Positions 40,786 to 51,518 are shown, numbered from the stretch's first letter. The stretch is 64,000 nucleotides of DNA from Clostridium sp. BSD9I1 (GCF_900185645.1 NZ_FYAM01000027.1:1-64000), one strand, 5' to 3'. The notes: generated by a model not told the origin, from the letters alone. Program-made: numbers and translations.

Positions 40786-40960
40786 GTTGTATTGTGATAA
40801 CAGCGATGAGGTAAGAGGTTGCCGGACTTCCGGGTAATTCTTAACCTAGTTAGTTTTGGTCTAGAACCAGGCGACGGTTATTTTGTGATGTGTTTCGTTG
40901 TGGCGTATAATGCAACACCCGGAGCAGTTTATAGAATATATCCGCTGTTGTACGTATGAA
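40786..40960 (+). promoter_or_regulatory. Structured leader of the S10 operon
   Basis: The gap of 384 nt between tufB and rpsJ holds a terminator, a promoter and this leader. A long-range 7-bp helix pairs AACAGCG (40799-40805) with CGCTGTT (40943-40949). Inside are a CCGG-ACTT-CCGG hairpin, AGGTT (40816) with AACCT (40843), and GTTGC (40818) versus GCAAC (40912), which compete. I recall conserved leaders before rpsJ in Firmicutes, but cannot name a family match. No attenuator T run is seen, so control would act on translation or stability. Confidence 0.55.
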
Positions 40961-40993
40961 GTAAAGCGTGCAGGAAAAAAGGAGGGAAATTAA

Positions 40994-41302
40994 ATGGCAA
41001 AGCAAAAAATTAGAATTAGACTAAAAGCATTTGATCACACAATTTTAGATCAATCAGCTCAAAAAATTGTTGAAACTGCTAAAGCATCAGGAGCAAAGGT
41101 AGCAGGTCCAGTGCCACTACCAACAGAAAAAGATATTGTTACTATATTAAGAGCTCCACATAAGTACAAAGATTCAAGAGAGCAGTTTGAAATTAGAACT
41201 CATAAGAGATTAATTGATATCCTTAGCCCATCACCAAAGACTGTTGATGCGTTAATGAGATTAGATTTACCAGCAGGCGTTGATATTGAAATAAAATTAT
41301 AA
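40994..41302 (+). CDS. rpsJ: 30S ribosomal protein S10
   Basis: A 102-residue S10; also a NusB partner in antitermination. Typical start [11 protein letters not shown] and the loop around [11 protein letters not shown] are present. ATG 40994 follows AAAGGAGGG. First gene of the S10 operon, behind a long structured leader. Confidence 0.97.
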   Translation: MAKQKIRIRLKAFDHTILDQSAQKIVETAKASGAKVAGPVPLPTEKDIVTILRAPHKYKDSREQFEIRTHKRLIDILSPSPKTVDALMRLDLPAGVDIEIKL

Positions 41303-41381
41303 TTGTAATAGATTTTACTATTACGAACTATTATGACTGCGTAATAATGTGGTCCGCTAATATGTTGAGGAGGTGTAACAA

Positions 41382-42011
41382 TTGAAAAAAGCTATAATAG
41401 GTAAAAAGCTTGGAATGACTCAGATATTTGATGAAAACAATAAGGTGGTTCCTGTAACAGTAATTGAAGCAGGTCCATGTGTAGTTACTCAGAAAAAAAC
41501 TGTTGAAAAAGATGGTTACGAGGCTATACAGGTAGGATATGGTGTAATAAAAGAAAAATTAGTTAACAAGCCACGAAAGGGTCACTTCAGCAAAGCAGGT
41601 GTAGAATCTAAAAGATTATTAAAGGAATTCAAATTAGAGAATTCTAATGATTATCAAGTAGGACAGGAATTAAAGGCAGATTTATTTGTAGCAGGAGATA
41701 AAGTTGACGTATCTGGAGTTTCCAAGGGTAAGGGATTCCAAGGTACAATAAAAAGATGGAATGGTCACAGAGGACCAATGACACACGGTTCTAAATTCCA
41801 TAGATCAGTAGGTTCCATGGGAGCTTCTTCAGATCCATCAAGAACTTTCAAAAACAAGAAGATGCCTGGACACATGGGAAACAGAAATACAACTGTATTA
41901 AATTTAGAAGTTGTTAAAATTATGCCAGAAAAAAATATAATTTTAATTAAGGGCGGAGTGCCAGGACCAAATAAAGGTTTTGTAGTAATAAGAAATAGCG
42001 TTAAAGCTTAA
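41382..42011 (+). CDS. rplC: 50S ribosomal protein L3
   Basis: A 209-residue L3 near the peptidyl transferase centre. Start [15 protein letters not shown] and the central extension [17 protein letters not shown] (near 127-143) are diagnostic. TTG 41382 follows TGAGGAGGTG. It lies 79 nt after rpsJ, the longest gap inside this operon before rpsS. Confidence 0.97.
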   Translation: MKKAIIGKKLGMTQIFDENNKVVPVTVIEAGPCVVTQKKTVEKDGYEAIQVGYGVIKEKLVNKPRKGHFSKAGVESKRLLKEFKLENSNDYQVGQELKADLFVAGDKVDVSGVSKGKGFQGTIKRWNGHRGPMTHGSKFHRSVGSMGASSDPSRTFKNKKMPGHMGNRNTTVLNLEVVKIMPEKNIILIKGGVPGPNKGFVVIRNSVKA

Positions 42012-42035
42012 TTTTTGTAGAAAGGAGGATGCAGA

Positions 42036-42656
42036 ATGCCTACAGTAGGATTATTTAATAAACAAGGTCAAAAGGTTGGAGATGTTCAATTAGCAGATAA
42101 TATATTTGCTACTGAAATTAATGAGTATGCATTACATCAAGTAGTTGTAGCTCAATTAGCTAATAAAAGACAAGGAACTCAGTCTGCAAAGACAAGAGCA
42201 GAAGTTTCTGGAGGCGGAATAAAGCCTTGGAGACAAAAGGGAACTGGTAGAGCAAGACAAGGATCAACAAGATCTCCACAATGGATACACGGAGGTATTG
42301 TTTTTGCTCCAAAGCCAAGAAGTTATAGAGTTTCAATTCCAAAGTCAATGAGAAGGGTTGCTATGAAGTCAGCTTTATCTGCGAAAGTTAAAGATAATGA
42401 CATGATAGTGTTAGAAAATCTTGAATTAGAAGCCCCAAAGACTAAGGAAATGGTTGCTATGTTAAATGCTTTTGAAGCTAAAAAGACTTTAATTGTTACA
42501 GCTGAATCAAACCAAAATGTTTATAAATCAGCTAGAAACATTGAAGGAGTAGCAGTTATTCCAGTAAACAATTTAAATGTATATGATATTTTAAAGTATG
42601 AAAAGTTTATTATAACTAAGGATGCTGTATCTAAAGTTGAGGAGGTGTATGCATAA
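42036..42656 (+). CDS. rplD: 50S ribosomal protein L4
   Basis: A 206-residue L4 of the peptide exit tunnel. The tunnel loop includes [14 protein letters not shown] (near 62-75), where macrolide resistance changes can arise; it looks wild-type. In E. coli L4 represses its own operon. The stop overlaps the rplW start by 1 nt (TAATG). Confidence 0.97.
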   Translation: MPTVGLFNKQGQKVGDVQLADNIFATEINEYALHQVVVAQLANKRQGTQSAKTRAEVSGGGIKPWRQKGTGRARQGSTRSPQWIHGGIVFAPKPRSYRVSIPKSMRRVAMKSALSAKVKDNDMIVLENLELEAPKTKEMVAMLNAFEAKKTLIVTAESNQNVYKSARNIEGVAVIPVNNLNVYDILKYEKFIITKDAVSKVEEVYA

Positions 42657-42949
42657 TGAAGCTAACAAATTATGATATAATAAGAAGACCTGTTATAACT
42701 GAAAAAAGTATGGCTTCTATGGGAGAAAAGCAGTACACCTTTATCGTAGATAAGCATGCTAATAAGTGTCAAATAAAAACAGCTGTTGAAGCAGTATTTG
42801 GCGTAAAAGTAGAAGAAGTAAGAACTGCAAACATTCTTGGAAAGAACAAGAGAGTTGGAGTACACTTTGGAAAAAGACCTGATTACAAGAAAGCTGTAGT
42901 TAAACTAGCTCAAGATAGTAAAGCTATAGAATTCTTTGAAGGAATGTAA
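42656..42949 (+). CDS. rplW: 50S ribosomal protein L23
   Basis: A 97-residue L23 at the tunnel exit, a docking site for SRP and trigger factor. Motifs: [11 protein letters not shown] near the start and the [21 protein letters not shown] end region. SD GAGGAGGTG lies in the end of rplD, so translation is coupled. Confidence 0.97.
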   Translation: MKLTNYDIIRRPVITEKSMASMGEKQYTFIVDKHANKCQIKTAVEAVFGVKVEEVRTANILGKNKRVGVHFGKRPDYKKAVVKLAQDSKAIEFFEGM

Positions 42950-43008
42950 TAATAAATTAAAGCGTTAGTGGCTATAAGCCAGATAAGCTAAGAAATGGAG
43001 GTTTACAA

Positions 43009-43839
43009 ATGGCAGTTAAAACATTTAGACCTACCACTCCAAGTAGAAGACAGATGACTATGAGCACATTTGAAGAAATTACAACAAATGAGCCAGAAAA
43101 GTCATTATTAGTTTCTTTAAGTAAAACAGGTGGTAGAAATAATACCGGTAAAATAACTGTTCGTCATCGTGGTGGCGGTGCAAAGAGAAAATATAGATTA
43201 ATAGACTTCAAGAGAAACAAGGATGGAATTCCAGCTAAGGTTTCTAGCGTGGAATATGATCCAAACAGAACAGCATTTATAGCATTAGTTGTATATGCTG
43301 ATGGTGAAAAAAGATACATAGTTGCTCCACACGGATTAAAAGTAGGGGATACAATTGTATCAGGACCAGAAGCTGATATAAAAGTAGGAAACTGCTTACC
43401 ATTAAAGAACATACCAGTAGGTACAATTGTTCATAATGTGGAATTAGCAAGAGGAAAAGGTGCTCAGCTTGTAAGAGCAGCAGGAAGTTCCGCACAGTTA
43501 ATGGCTAAAGAAGGAGACTATGCAACTTTAAGACTTCCAAGTGGAGAAATGAGATACGTTAGAGTAGAATGTAGAGCTACTATAGGAACAGTATCAAATT
43601 TAACTAATGATATAATTAACATAGGTAAAGCTGGAAGAACAAGACATAAGGGCTTCAGACCTACAGTTAGAGGTTCTGTAATGAATCCTAATGACCATCC
43701 ACACGGTGGTGGTGAAGGTAAATCACCAATCGGACACGCAAGTCCAATGACTCCATGGGGTAAGCCAGCTCTTGGATACAAAACTAGAAAAAATAAGAAG
43801 TATTCAGACAGACTTATTGTTAAGAAAAGAACTAAATAA
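43009..43839 (+). CDS. rplB: 50S ribosomal protein L2
   Basis: A 276-residue L2, needed for peptidyl transferase activity. The C-terminal [18 protein letters not shown] region (near 224-241), with its conserved histidine, is intact. ATG 43009 follows ATGGAGG. A perfect hairpin begins right after the stop. Confidence 0.97.
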   Translation: MAVKTFRPTTPSRRQMTMSTFEEITTNEPEKSLLVSLSKTGGRNNTGKITVRHRGGGAKRKYRLIDFKRNKDGIPAKVSSVEYDPNRTAFIALVVYADGEKRYIVAPHGLKVGDTIVSGPEADIKVGNCLPLKNIPVGTIVHNVELARGKGAQLVRAAGSSAQLMAKEGDYATLRLPSGEMRYVRVECRATIGTVSNLTNDIINIGKAGRTRHKGFRPTVRGSVMNPNDHPHGGGEGKSPIGHASPMTPWGKPALGYKTRKNKKYSDRLIVKKRTK

Positions 43840-43869
43840 TTTGAAGAGAATATTTTTATTCTCTTCAAA
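43840..43869 (+). other. Perfect hairpin between rplB and rpsS
   Basis: A 13-bp stem (43840-43852 with 43857-43869) around TTTT, beginning at the last base region of the rplB stop. It is not followed by a T run (GATTATTATAAC follows), so it is a poor intrinsic terminator. It could be an mRNA processing or stability element, or lower downstream expression. Confidence 0.7.
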
Positions 43870-43907
43870 GATTATTATAACGGTTATATGAAGGGAGGCC
43901 AATAAAT

Positions 43908-44192
43908 TTGAGTAGATCTGTTAAAAAAGGACCTTTTATACATGAAGGACTTTTAATGAAAGTAAATGAAATGAACAAAAATGGAGAAAAGAAAGTTGTG
44001 AAGACTTGGTCTAGAAGTTCAACTATTTTCCCACAGATGATTGGTCATACTATAGCAGTGCATGATGGAAGAAAGCATGTTCCTGTATATGTTACTGAAG
44101 ATATGGTAGGACATAAATTAGGAGAATTTGCTCTAACAAGAACTTATAGGGGTCACGTAGATAAGACAGCTAAGTCAAGTTCTGTTAGATAA
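43908..44192 (+). CDS. rpsS: 30S ribosomal protein S19
   Basis: A 94-residue S19 in the 30S head, contacting S13. Start [16 protein letters not shown] and motif [23 protein letters not shown] are typical. TTG 43908 is 9 nt after AAGGGAGG. The only gene of the cluster preceded by a perfect hairpin. Confidence 0.96.
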   Translation: MSRSVKKGPFIHEGLLMKVNEMNKNGEKKVVKTWSRSSTIFPQMIGHTIAVHDGRKHVPVYVTEDMVGHKLGEFALTRTYRGHVDKTAKSSSVR

Positions 44193-44214
44193 TGCGGGAA
44201 GGAGGTAATAATAA

Positions 44215-44550
44215 ATGGAAGCTAAAGCAATAGCTAAATATGTAAGAATGTCCCCAATGAAAGTGGGTATAGTTCTTGATTTAATAAGAGATAAGAATGT
44301 AAATGAGGCCTTTGCTATATTAAAATATACTCCTAAAAGAGCAGCTGTAGTTGTTGAAAAAGTGTTGAAATCAGCTGTAGCAAATGCAGAAAATAATTTA
44401 AATTTAGATATAAATACATTATATGTAGCAGAAGCTTACGCTTGTCAGGGACCTGTATTAAAGAGATTTCAACCTCATGCACAAGGTAGAGCTTTTAGAA
44501 TACTTAAAAGAACTAGTCATATAACATTAGTTGTTAAAGAAAGAGCTTAA
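44215..44550 (+). CDS. rplV: 50S ribosomal protein L22
   Basis: A 111-residue L22 whose beta-hairpin lines the exit tunnel ([18 protein letters not shown] near 82-99). No macrolide-type insertion is seen in this loop. It lies 22 nt after rpsS with SD AAGGAGG. Confidence 0.97.
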   Translation: MEAKAIAKYVRMSPMKVGIVLDLIRDKNVNEAFAILKYTPKRAAVVVEKVLKSAVANAENNLNLDINTLYVAEAYACQGPVLKRFQPHAQGRAFRILKRTSHITLVVKERA

Positions 44551-44568
44551 AAAGAAGGAGGGAAACAG

Positions 44569-45237
44569 ATGGGTCAGAAAGTACATCCACACGGCTTAAG
44601 AGTTGGAGTTATTAAAGATTGGGATGCTAAATGGTATTCTGATAAGAAGAATTTTGCAGATAACTTAGTAGAAGACAATAGTATAAGAGAGTTCGTAAAG
44701 AAAAAATCTTATGCTGCTGGAATCTCAAAAATAGAAATAGAAAGAGCTGCAAAAAGAGTTAAATTAAACATCTATACTGCTAAACCAGGAATGATAATTG
44801 GTAAGGGTGGTTCAGGGATAGATGCTTTAAGAAACGAGCTTAAGAAGTTTGTAAAAGATGATAAAAATATATTAATAAATATAGTAGAAGTTAAAAACGC
44901 AGAAACAAATGCACAGTTAATGGCTGAAAATGTTGCTCAGCAGTTAGAAAAGAGAATTTCTTTCAGAAGAGCAATGAAGCAAACTATACAAAGAGCAATG
45001 AAATCAGGAGTTAAGGGTGTTAAGACTGCTTGTGCAGGAAGACTTGGAGGAGCAGATATAGCTAGAACTGAACAGTATCATGAAGGCACAATTCCACTAC
45101 AGACATTAAGAGCTGATATTGATTATGGATTTGCTGAAGCAGATACTACATTTGGTAAAATAGGAATAAAAGTTTGGGTATATAGAGGTGAAGTTCTTCC
45201 AGTTAAAAAAGAAAAAAAGGAAGAAGTTAATGCATAG
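44569..45237 (+). CDS. rpsC: 30S ribosomal protein S3
   Basis: A 222-residue S3 of the mRNA entry site. The KH domain motif [16 protein letters not shown] (near 74-89) and the C-terminal domain are complete. The tail is lysine and glutamate rich. ATG 44569 follows AAGGAGGG. Confidence 0.97.
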   Translation: MGQKVHPHGLRVGVIKDWDAKWYSDKKNFADNLVEDNSIREFVKKKSYAAGISKIEIERAAKRVKLNIYTAKPGMIIGKGGSGIDALRNELKKFVKDDKNILINIVEVKNAETNAQLMAENVAQQLEKRISFRRAMKQTIQRAMKSGVKGVKTACAGRLGGADIARTEQYHEGTIPLQTLRADIDYGFAEADTTFGKIGIKVWVYRGEVLPVKKEKKEEVNA

Positions 45238-45254
45238 GGAAGGAGGAATATGAC

Positions 45255-45698
45255 ATGTTAATGCCTAAAAGAGTTAAACATCGTAAAGTACAACGCGGCA
45301 GAATGAAGGGTAAGGCTACAAGAGGAAACTTTATAGCATATGGTGATTACGGTTTACAAGCTACTGAATGTGGTTGGATTACTAGCAATCAGATAGAATC
45401 AGCCAGAATAGCTATAAATAGATATATAAAAAGAGGAGGAAAACTTTGGATAAAGATTTTCCCAGATAAACCAGTTACTGAAAAGCCAGCTGAAACACGT
45501 ATGGGTTCCGGTAAAGGTTCACCAGAGTATTGGGTAGCAGTTATAAAACCAGATAGAGTTTTATTTGAGTTAACAGGTGTAGATGAAAAGGTTGCTAGAG
45601 AAGCTATGAGACTTGCATCACACAAGCTACCTGTATCAACTAAATTTGTAAAAAGATCAGACTTTGAGGAAATGGGTGGTGAAATCAATGAAGGCTAA
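45255..45698 (+). CDS. rplP: 50S ribosomal protein L16
   Basis: A 147-residue L16 near the A site. Start [19 protein letters not shown] matches the family's MLxPKRxK opening, which supports ATG 45255 over ATG 45261. SD AGGAGG at 45241-45246. It overlaps rpmC by 11 nt. Confidence 0.97.
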   Translation: MLMPKRVKHRKVQRGRMKGKATRGNFIAYGDYGLQATECGWITSNQIESARIAINRYIKRGGKLWIKIFPDKPVTEKPAETRMGSGKGSPEYWVAVIKPDRVLFELTGVDEKVAREAMRLASHKLPVSTKFVKRSDFEEMGGEINEG

Positions 45699-45900
45699 AG
45701 AATTACAAGAATTAAGACAAAACAACCCACAAGATTTAGAGGGTAAATTAAATGACCTTAAGGGCGAATTATTTAACCTAAGATTTCAATTAGCTACTGG
45801 CCAATTAGAAAACCCAATGAGAATAAGAGAAGTTAAAAAATCTATAGCCCAGATTAAAACCATCCTTAGAGAAGCAGAACTAAGGACTATTGAGCAGTAA
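45688..45900 (+). CDS. rpmC: 50S ribosomal protein L29
   Basis: A 70-residue L29, two antiparallel helices next to the tunnel exit: [10 protein letters not shown] at the start, then [21 protein letters not shown] choose ATG 45688 (SD GGTGGTG at 45675); a longer frame from TTG 45664 adds residues foreign to the family. It overlaps the end of rplP, so translation is coupled. Confidence 0.95.
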   Translation: MKAKELQELRQNNPQDLEGKLNDLKGELFNLRFQLATGQLENPMRIREVKKSIAQIKTILREAELRTIEQ

Positions 45901-45919
45901 TTGAGAGGAGGTTCATCCT

Positions 45920-46174
45920 GTGGAAAGAAAATTAAGAAAGACAAGATTAGGTAGAGTTGTTTCTGATAAAATGGATAAGACAATTGTTGTTGCAGTTGAA
46001 ACAAAAGTTCGTCACCCACTATACGGAAAAACAATTAATAGAACAACTAAATTCAAAGCTCATGATGAAAATAATGAAGCAAAGATGAATGATAGAGTAT
46101 TAATAATGGAAACTAGACCATTATCTAAAGATAAAAGATGGAGACTTGTAGAAATAGTAGAAAAAGCTAAATAA
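45920..46174 (+). CDS. rpsQ: 30S ribosomal protein S17
   Basis: An 84-residue S17, an early 16S-binding OB-fold protein. Motif [17 protein letters not shown] near 12-28 is diagnostic. GTG 45920 is 8 nt after GAGGAGGT. Confidence 0.96.
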   Translation: MERKLRKTRLGRVVSDKMDKTIVVAVETKVRHPLYGKTINRTTKFKAHDENNEAKMNDRVLIMETRPLSKDKRWRLVEIVEKAK

Positions 46175-46205
46175 TAGTTACAAAGGCTGAAAGGAGGGTA
46201 TTTGA

Positions 46206-46574
46206 ATGATTCAGCAGCAAACTATACTAAAAGTTGCAGATAACTCTGGCGCTAAAGAAATAATGTGTATTAGAGTATTAGGTGGATCAAAAAGAAAATG
46301 GGGTAACATAGGCGATATAATCGTTGCTAGTGTTAAAAGTGCAACACCAGGCGGTGTTGTTAAAAAAGGTGAAGTAGTTAAAGCCGTTATAGTAAGATCT
46401 GTTAAAGGATTAAGAAGAGCAGACGGATCATACATAAGATTTGATGAAAATGCGGCTGTTATAATAAAAGATGATAAACAGCCAAAGGGTACTCGTATCT
46501 TTGGACCTGTAGCTAGAGAGATAAGAGACAAAGAATTCACAAAAATTTTATCCTTAGCACCAGAAGTTCTATAG
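46206..46574 (+). CDS. rplN: 50S ribosomal protein L14
   Basis: A 122-residue L14 at the subunit interface (bridge B5/B8). Motif [20 protein letters not shown] near 8-27 is typical. ATG 46206 follows AAAGGAGGG; it heads the rplN-rplX-rplE part of the spc block. Confidence 0.97.
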   Translation: MIQQQTILKVADNSGAKEIMCIRVLGGSKRKWGNIGDIIVASVKSATPGGVVKKGEVVKAVIVRSVKGLRRADGSYIRFDENAAVIIKDDKQPKGTRIFGPVAREIRDKEFTKILSLAPEVL

Positions 46575-46592
46575 GATAGGGAGGTGACTTGA

Positions 46593-46913
46593 ATGCAGAA
46601 TAAAATACATGTTAGAAAACAGGATACTGTAATGGTTATATCTGGTAAAGATAAAGGCAAAATAGGTGAAGTTGTAAGTGTATTACCTAAGACTAACAAA
46701 GTATTAGTTAAGGGTGTTAATTTAATTACAAAACACCAAAAACCAAGCAAAGAGAATATGCAGGGTGGAATAGTTCATAAAGAAGCACCTATATATAGTT
46801 CCAAAGTTATGTTATACTGCACAAAGTGCAAATCAGTAACAAGAATAAGTCATAAGTTATTAGATGACGGAACTAAGGTAAGAGTTTGTAAAAAGTGTGG
46901 AGAAACATTCTAA
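46593..46913 (+). CDS. rplX: 50S ribosomal protein L24, with CxxC pair
   Basis: A 106-residue L24, an assembly initiator with an N-terminal KOW domain (VISGKDKGKIGEVVSVLPK). The C-terminal half carries CTKC (near 73-76) and CKKCGE (near 99-102), a likely small zinc ribbon found in many but not all bacterial L24 proteins. Confidence 0.96.
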   Translation: MQNKIHVRKQDTVMVISGKDKGKIGEVVSVLPKTNKVLVKGVNLITKHQKPSKENMQGGIVHKEAPIYSSKVMLYCTKCKSVTRISHKLLDDGTKVRVCKKCGETF

Positions 46914-46934
46914 TCTTGAAAGGAGGTTTACTTA

Positions 46935-47477
46935 ATGAATCCAAGATTACAAGAAAAGTATGAAAAAGAAGTTGTACCAGCTTTAATGGAAAAGTTCGGA
47001 TATAAAAATATAATGGAAGTTCCAAAGCTTGATAAAATAGTTATTAACATGGGTATTGGAGAAGCTAAGGATAATCAGAAGGTATTAGAATCAGCTGTTA
47101 GCGATTTAACTATAATAGCAGGTCAAAAGCCAATATTAACAAGAGCTAAAAAATCTATTGCTAACTTCAAAATCAGAGAGAATATGGCAATAGGCTGTAA
47201 GGTAACATTAAGAAAGAACACAATGTATGAATTTGCAGATAAGTTAATGAATGTAGCTCTTCCAAGAGTTAGAGACTTTAGAGGAATCTCTGATAAGTCT
47301 TTTGATGGTAGAGGAAATTATTCATTAGGACTTAAAGAACAATTAATATTCCCAGAAATTGAATATGATAAAATTGATAAAGTTAGAGGAATGGATATAA
47401 CATTTGTAACTACTGCAAAGACTGACGAGGAAGCTAGAGAATTATTAAGATTCCTTGGAATGCCATTTGCTCAGTAA
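46935..47477 (+). CDS. rplE: 50S ribosomal protein L5
   Basis: A 180-residue L5 that binds 5S rRNA and contacts P-site tRNA. Motifs: [10 protein letters not shown] near 38-47 and [20 protein letters not shown] near 116-135. SD AAAGGAGG. Confidence 0.97.
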   Translation: MNPRLQEKYEKEVVPALMEKFGYKNIMEVPKLDKIVINMGIGEAKDNQKVLESAVSDLTIIAGQKPILTRAKKSIANFKIRENMAIGCKVTLRKNTMYEFADKLMNVALPRVRDFRGISDKSFDGRGNYSLGLKEQLIFPEIEYDKIDKVRGMDITFVTTAKTDEEARELLRFLGMPFAQ

Positions 47478-47493
47478 TTAAGGAGGGAAAACT

Positions 47494-47679
47494 GTGGCAC
47501 GTAAAGCTTTGATAGAAAAATGGAAAAAAGAACCTAAGTATTCCACTAGAGCTTATACAAGATGTAGAATATGTGGTAGACCACACGCTGTGCTAAGAAA
47601 GTTTGGTATATGCCGTATTTGCTTTAGAGAACTTGCATATAAAGGACAGATACCAGGATGCAAGAAAGCTAGCTGGTAA
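47494..47679 (+). CDS. rpsZ: 30S ribosomal protein S14, zinc-binding type Z
   Basis: A 61-residue short S14. The zinc site is [20 protein letters not shown] (near 24-43), with both CxxC pairs intact. This is the zinc-dependent form, not the longer zinc-free paralogue. GTG 47494 follows AAGGAGGG. Confidence 0.97.
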   Translation: MARKALIEKWKKEPKYSTRAYTRCRICGRPHAVLRKFGICRICFRELAYKGQIPGCKKASW

Positions 47680-47706
47680 TATAGAATAGGAAAGGAGGCA
47701 CATTAA

Positions 47707-48105
47707 ATGGTAATGACTGACCCAATTGCTGATTTATTAACTCGTATAAGAAACGCAAATATAGTTAAACATGAAACTGTAGAAATACCTTCTTCAACTA
47801 TAAAGAAGGCTATTGCAAACATAATGTTACAAGAAGGATATATAAAGAACGTTGAGGAATATACTGACGGATCAGTTCCAATGTTAAAAGTAACAATGAA
47901 ATATGGTCAGAACAAAGAGAAGACTATTACTGGTTTAAAGAGAATATCAAAACCAGGATTAAGAGTATATTGCAGAAAAGAAGAGATTCCTAGAGTGTTG
48001 AATGGATTAGGAGTAGCTATCGTATCAACTTCAAAAGGAATAGTTACAGATAGAGAAGCAAGAAAATTAGCTGTAGGCGGAGAAGTTCTTTGCTACATAT
48101 GGTAA
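47707..48105 (+). CDS. rpsH: 30S ribosomal protein S8
   Basis: A 132-residue S8, a central-domain assembly protein that also represses the spc operon in E. coli. Start [18 protein letters not shown] matches the family and supports ATG 47707. C-terminal [14 protein letters not shown] is typical. SD GGAGG 8 nt upstream. Confidence 0.97.
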   Translation: MVMTDPIADLLTRIRNANIVKHETVEIPSSTIKKAIANIMLQEGYIKNVEEYTDGSVPMLKVTMKYGQNKEKTITGLKRISKPGLRVYCRKEEIPRVLNGLGVAIVSTSKGIVTDREARKLAVGGEVLCYIW

Positions 48106-48127
48106 TTAGGAAACAGGAGGTGTAATT

Positions 48128-48670
48128 ATGTCAAGAATTGGTAGACTTCCAATAGCTATACCTAATGGTGTAACTTTCGCAGTAACACCAGACAACGTTG
48201 TTACTGTTAAAGGACCAAAGGGTGAACTTGTTAAAGCTATGAACACTGCTATTAATATAGCCGTTGAAGATAATTCTGTTGTAGTAACAAGAAATAATGA
48301 TCAAAAACAAAACAGAGCTCTTCATGGATTAACAAGAGCTTTAATCAATAATATGATTATTGGAGTAACTGAAGGATACAAAAAGACTTTAGAATTAGTT
48401 GGTGTAGGTTATAGAGCTCAAGTGCAGGGAAATAAATTAGTAATGAGCTTAGGATTCTCACATCCAGTTGAAATAGAACCAGTAGAAGGTGTTCAATTCC
48501 AAGTTGAAGGAAATAACAAGGTAGTAGTTAGCGGTATAGATAAACAAAAGGTAGGAAACGTTGCTGCTGATATAAGAAGTTGGAGAAAACCTGAACCTTA
48601 CAAAGGAAAAGGTATCAAGTATGATAACGAAGTTATTAGACGTAAGGAAGGTAAGACTGGTAAGAAATAA
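48128..48670 (+). CDS. rplF: 50S ribosomal protein L6
   Basis: A 180-residue L6 with two related domains, by the sarcin-ricin loop. Start [14 protein letters not shown] and the C-terminal [20 protein letters not shown] are diagnostic. SD AGGAGGTG. Confidence 0.97.
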   Translation: MSRIGRLPIAIPNGVTFAVTPDNVVTVKGPKGELVKAMNTAINIAVEDNSVVVTRNNDQKQNRALHGLTRALINNMIIGVTEGYKKTLELVGVGYRAQVQGNKLVMSLGFSHPVEIEPVEGVQFQVEGNNKVVVSGIDKQKVGNVAADIRSWRKPEPYKGKGIKYDNEVIRRKEGKTGKK

Positions 48671-48690
48671 TAAGAAAGGAGTGAGTTTCA

Positions 48691-49050
48691 ATGATTAATA
48701 AGCAAGATAGACAAGAATCAAGAGTGAGACGTCACATAAGAGTTCGTAAAAAAGTTTTTGGAACTCCTGAAATGCCAAGACTTGCAGTATATAGAAGCGA
48801 AAAGAACATATATGCTCAGATAGTTGATGACATAAATGGAGTAACTTTAGTTTCAGCTTCCAGTTTAGAAAAAGAATTCAGTGCAGTTGGAAGCAATAAA
48901 GAAGGAGCTAAATTAGTAGGCCAGTCTGTAGCTAAAAAAGCTATAGAAAAAGGAATTACTAAAGTAGTGTTTGATAGAGGCGGATACATTTATCACGGAA
49001 GAGTGCAACAACTTGCCGAAGGTGCAAGAGAAGCAGGTTTACAATTCTAA
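48691..49050 (+). CDS. rplR: 50S ribosomal protein L18
   Basis: A 119-residue L18, which binds 5S rRNA with L5. Motifs [18 protein letters not shown] near 30-47 and [21 protein letters not shown] at the end. SD AAAGGAGTG. Confidence 0.97.
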   Translation: MINKQDRQESRVRRHIRVRKKVFGTPEMPRLAVYRSEKNIYAQIVDDINGVTLVSASSLEKEFSAVGSNKEGAKLVGQSVAKKAIEKGITKVVFDRGGYIYHGRVQQLAEGAREAGLQF

Positions 49051-49066
49051 TAAAGGAGGGAAATAA

Positions 49067-49564
49067 ATGAGAATAGATCCTAGCACTTTAAACTTGAAGG
49101 AAAAAGTAGTTTTTATTAATAGAGTTGCTAAGGTTGTTAAAGGTGGTAGAAACTTTAGATTTAGCGCCCTCGTTGTAGTAGGAGACGAAAATGGTCATGT
49201 AGGCGTAGGTATGGGAAAATCTATAGAAATACCTGAAGCAATTAGAAAAGGCATAGAAGACGCAAAGAAGAATTTAGTGGAAGTTGCAATGGTAGGAACT
49301 ACAGTTCCACATAATATAGAAGGTAAATTCGGTACTGGAAGAGTACTTATAATGAAATCTAAAGAAGGTACAGGAGTTATAGCTGGGGGCCCAGTTAGAG
49401 CGGTACTTGAACTAGCAGGATTAAAAGATGTTAGAGCAAAATCTTTAGGTTCCAATAACCCAAGAAACATGGTTAATGCAACTATCGACGGTTTATCAAA
49501 AGTAAGAACAGCTGAGCAAATAGCTAAGCTAAGAGGAAAAACCGTTGAAGAGATCTTAGGTTAG
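49067..49564 (+). CDS. rpsE: 30S ribosomal protein S5
   Basis: A 165-residue S5 of the decoding fidelity region. [20 protein letters not shown] (near 19-38) includes the spectinomycin loop, which appears wild-type. It shares an SD-rich junction with rpmD 12 nt downstream. Confidence 0.97.
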   Translation: MRIDPSTLNLKEKVVFINRVAKVVKGGRNFRFSALVVVGDENGHVGVGMGKSIEIPEAIRKGIEDAKKNLVEVAMVGTTVPHNIEGKFGTGRVLIMKSKEGTGVIAGGPVRAVLELAGLKDVRAKSLGSNNPRNMVNATIDGLSKVRTAEQIAKLRGKTVEEILG

Positions 49565-49576
49565 GAGGGAATAGCC

Positions 49577-49759
49577 TTGGCTAAACTTAAAATTACTTTA
49601 AAAAGAAGTACAATTGGTAGAAGAAAAGATCAGATAGCTACAGTTACCGCTCTTGGATTAAAGAAAATCGGTAAAACTGTTGAACATGATGACACTCCTC
49701 AAATCAGAGGAATGGTAAATAAGGTAAGCTACCTTTTAGATGTAGAAGAAGTACAGTAA
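49577..49759 (+). CDS. rpmD: 50S ribosomal protein L30
   Basis: A 60-residue L30. Motif [19 protein letters not shown] near 5-23. TTG 49577 is 9 nt after TAGGAGGG. It lies between rpsE and rplO, the normal order. Confidence 0.95.
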   Translation: MAKLKITLKRSTIGRRKDQIATVTALGLKKIGKTVEHDDTPQIRGMVNKVSYLLDVEEVQ

Positions 49760-49778
49760 AAGAGGAGGTGTAACTATA

Positions 49779-50219
49779 ATGAAACTTCACGAATTAAGAC
49801 CAGCAGAAGGTTCTAGAAAAGCTCCTAAAAGAGTCGGAAGAGGTACAGGTTCAGGCCTTGGAAGAAATGCAGGTAAGGGAGAAAAGGGACAGAATGCTAG
49901 ATCAGGCGGCGGCGTAAGACCAGGATTTGAAGGTGGCCAGATGCCTTTATATAGAAGATTACCTAAAAGAGGATTTACGAACATATTTGCTAAAGAATAT
50001 GCTACTATAAATGTAGATAGATTAAACATATTTGAAGATGGAACAGAAGTAACTCCAGAAGTATTAATGGAAAACGGAGTAATAAGTAAAGTATACGACG
50101 GAGTTAAAATTCTTGGAAATGGCGAATTAACTAAAAAGTTAACTGTAAAAGCTACAAAGTTCTCCAAGGCAGCAGCTGAAAAGATTGAGACAGCTGGAGG
50201 AAAAGTTGAGGTGATATAA
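49779..50219 (+). CDS. rplO: 50S ribosomal protein L15
   Basis: A 146-residue L15, a late assembly protein. The glycine- and arginine-rich N-terminus includes [15 protein letters not shown] and [18 protein letters not shown]. Its last base overlaps the ATG of secY, so translation of the two is coupled. Confidence 0.97.
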   Translation: MKLHELRPAEGSRKAPKRVGRGTGSGLGRNAGKGEKGQNARSGGGVRPGFEGGQMPLYRRLPKRGFTNIFAKEYATINVDRLNIFEDGTEVTPEVLMENGVISKVYDGVKILGNGELTKKLTVKATKFSKAAAEKIETAGGKVEVI

Positions 50220-51496
50220 TGTTATCAACCCTACGTAATGCCTGGAAAGTTCCAGATCTAAAAAAGAGACTAATATTTACATTCTTTATGTTAGCTCTTT
50301 TTAGAATGGGTAATTTTATCCTTGTTCCTGGAATAGATCGAACTAAGTTACAAGCTCTATCACAGGGTGGAAACTTGTTTGCTTTTTATGACTTGATATC
50401 TGGTGGTGCTTTCAGTAATTTTAGTATATTTGCAATGGGTGTAGGGCCTTATATTAACTCATCCATTATATTTCAACTGTTAACTATTGCTTTACCTTCT
50501 TTAGAACAACTTTCTAAAGAAGGAGAAGATGGCAGAAAGAAGATTCAGCAATATACTCGTTATGGAGCTATATTCTTTGCCATAGTTCAGGCATTTAGTA
50601 CGTATGCTATAATTTCAAGAGCTGGGGCACTACAAGATGCATCAAGGCTAAACATGTTCTTGATTATTCTTACTTTAACGACAGCATCCACATTTTTAAT
50701 GTGGTTTGGAGATAAGATTACTGTAAAAGGTGTAGGTAATGGTATATCACTCTTAATATTTGTCAATATTATATCTGGGATTCCAAAAACTATATATCAA
50801 GTTGCTGCATTACAAAAGGTAGAAGAAGTAAACTTTATACAAGTGATAATGTTTGCTGTTCTAGCAGTAGCTTTATTTATAGTAGTAGTTATCATGAGTT
50901 TAGCAGAAAGAAGAATTCCTGTTCAATATGCAGGTAAGACTGTAGGCGGTAGGGTATATAAAGGACAATCAACTCATATTCCTATTAATGTTAACTCATC
51001 AGGAGTTATAGGAATTATATTTGCTATGTCGGTTATGCAGTTTCCTGCCACTATAGGTGCTATTTGGCCAGAATCTAAGTTTTATACTTTTGTTACAGGA
51101 AGTAAATTTAGTTTATTCAAAGAAGGAAGCTTGCAGTATATGGTTATATATTTCATCCTTGTAGTATTTTTTACATGGTTTTATACTCAGGTTACTTTCA
51201 AGCCAGATGAAATGGCTGAAAACATGCATAAATCATCAGGATTCGTTCCAGGAATAAGACCTGGAGATTCAACTGCTAACTATATAGATAAGATATTAAC
51301 AAGAATATCTATACTAGGAGGTATTTTTGTTGCTATGATAGCTATTCTTCCTATAATTATAGCAAATGGTACTCCGTTTAAAGGAGTTTACTTTGGTGGT
51401 ACAGGACTATTAATAATGGTCAGTGTAGCGCTTGAAGCTGTAAGACAAATAGAATCACAGTTGGTTATGAGACATTACCAAGGATTCTTAAAGTAA
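50219..51496 (+). CDS. secY: Preprotein translocase subunit SecY
   Basis: A 425-residue channel protein with ten membrane segments, forming SecYEG with SecE (25119). The plug and signal motif regions (GVGPYINSSIIFQLLTI near 78-94) and the cytoplasmic loop AERRIPVQYAGKTVGGR (near 231-247) are clear. The start overlaps the rplO stop by 1 nt; the SD GAGGTG is within rplO. Confidence 0.97.
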   Translation: MLSTLRNAWKVPDLKKRLIFTFFMLALFRMGNFILVPGIDRTKLQALSQGGNLFAFYDLISGGAFSNFSIFAMGVGPYINSSIIFQLLTIALPSLEQLSKEGEDGRKKIQQYTRYGAIFFAIVQAFSTYAIISRAGALQDASRLNMFLIILTLTTASTFLMWFGDKITVKGVGNGISLLIFVNIISGIPKTIYQVAALQKVEEVNFIQVIMFAVLAVALFIVVVIMSLAERRIPVQYAGKTVGGRVYKGQSTHIPINVNSSGVIGIIFAMSVMQFPATIGAIWPESKFYTFVTGSKFSLFKEGSLQYMVIYFILVVFFTWFYTQVTFKPDEMAENMHKSSGFVPGIRPGDSTANYIDKILTRISILGGIFVAMIAILPIIIANGTPFKGVYFGGTGLLIMVSVALEAVRQIESQLVMRHYQGFLK

Positions 51497-51518
51497 TATA
51501 TAATTGGAGATGGTTTAG

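Noticed and set aside
46211-46750. 179-codon minus-strand frame across rplN and rplX
   Set aside because: It spans two certain ribosomal genes on the other strand and has no ribosome site or family resemblance.
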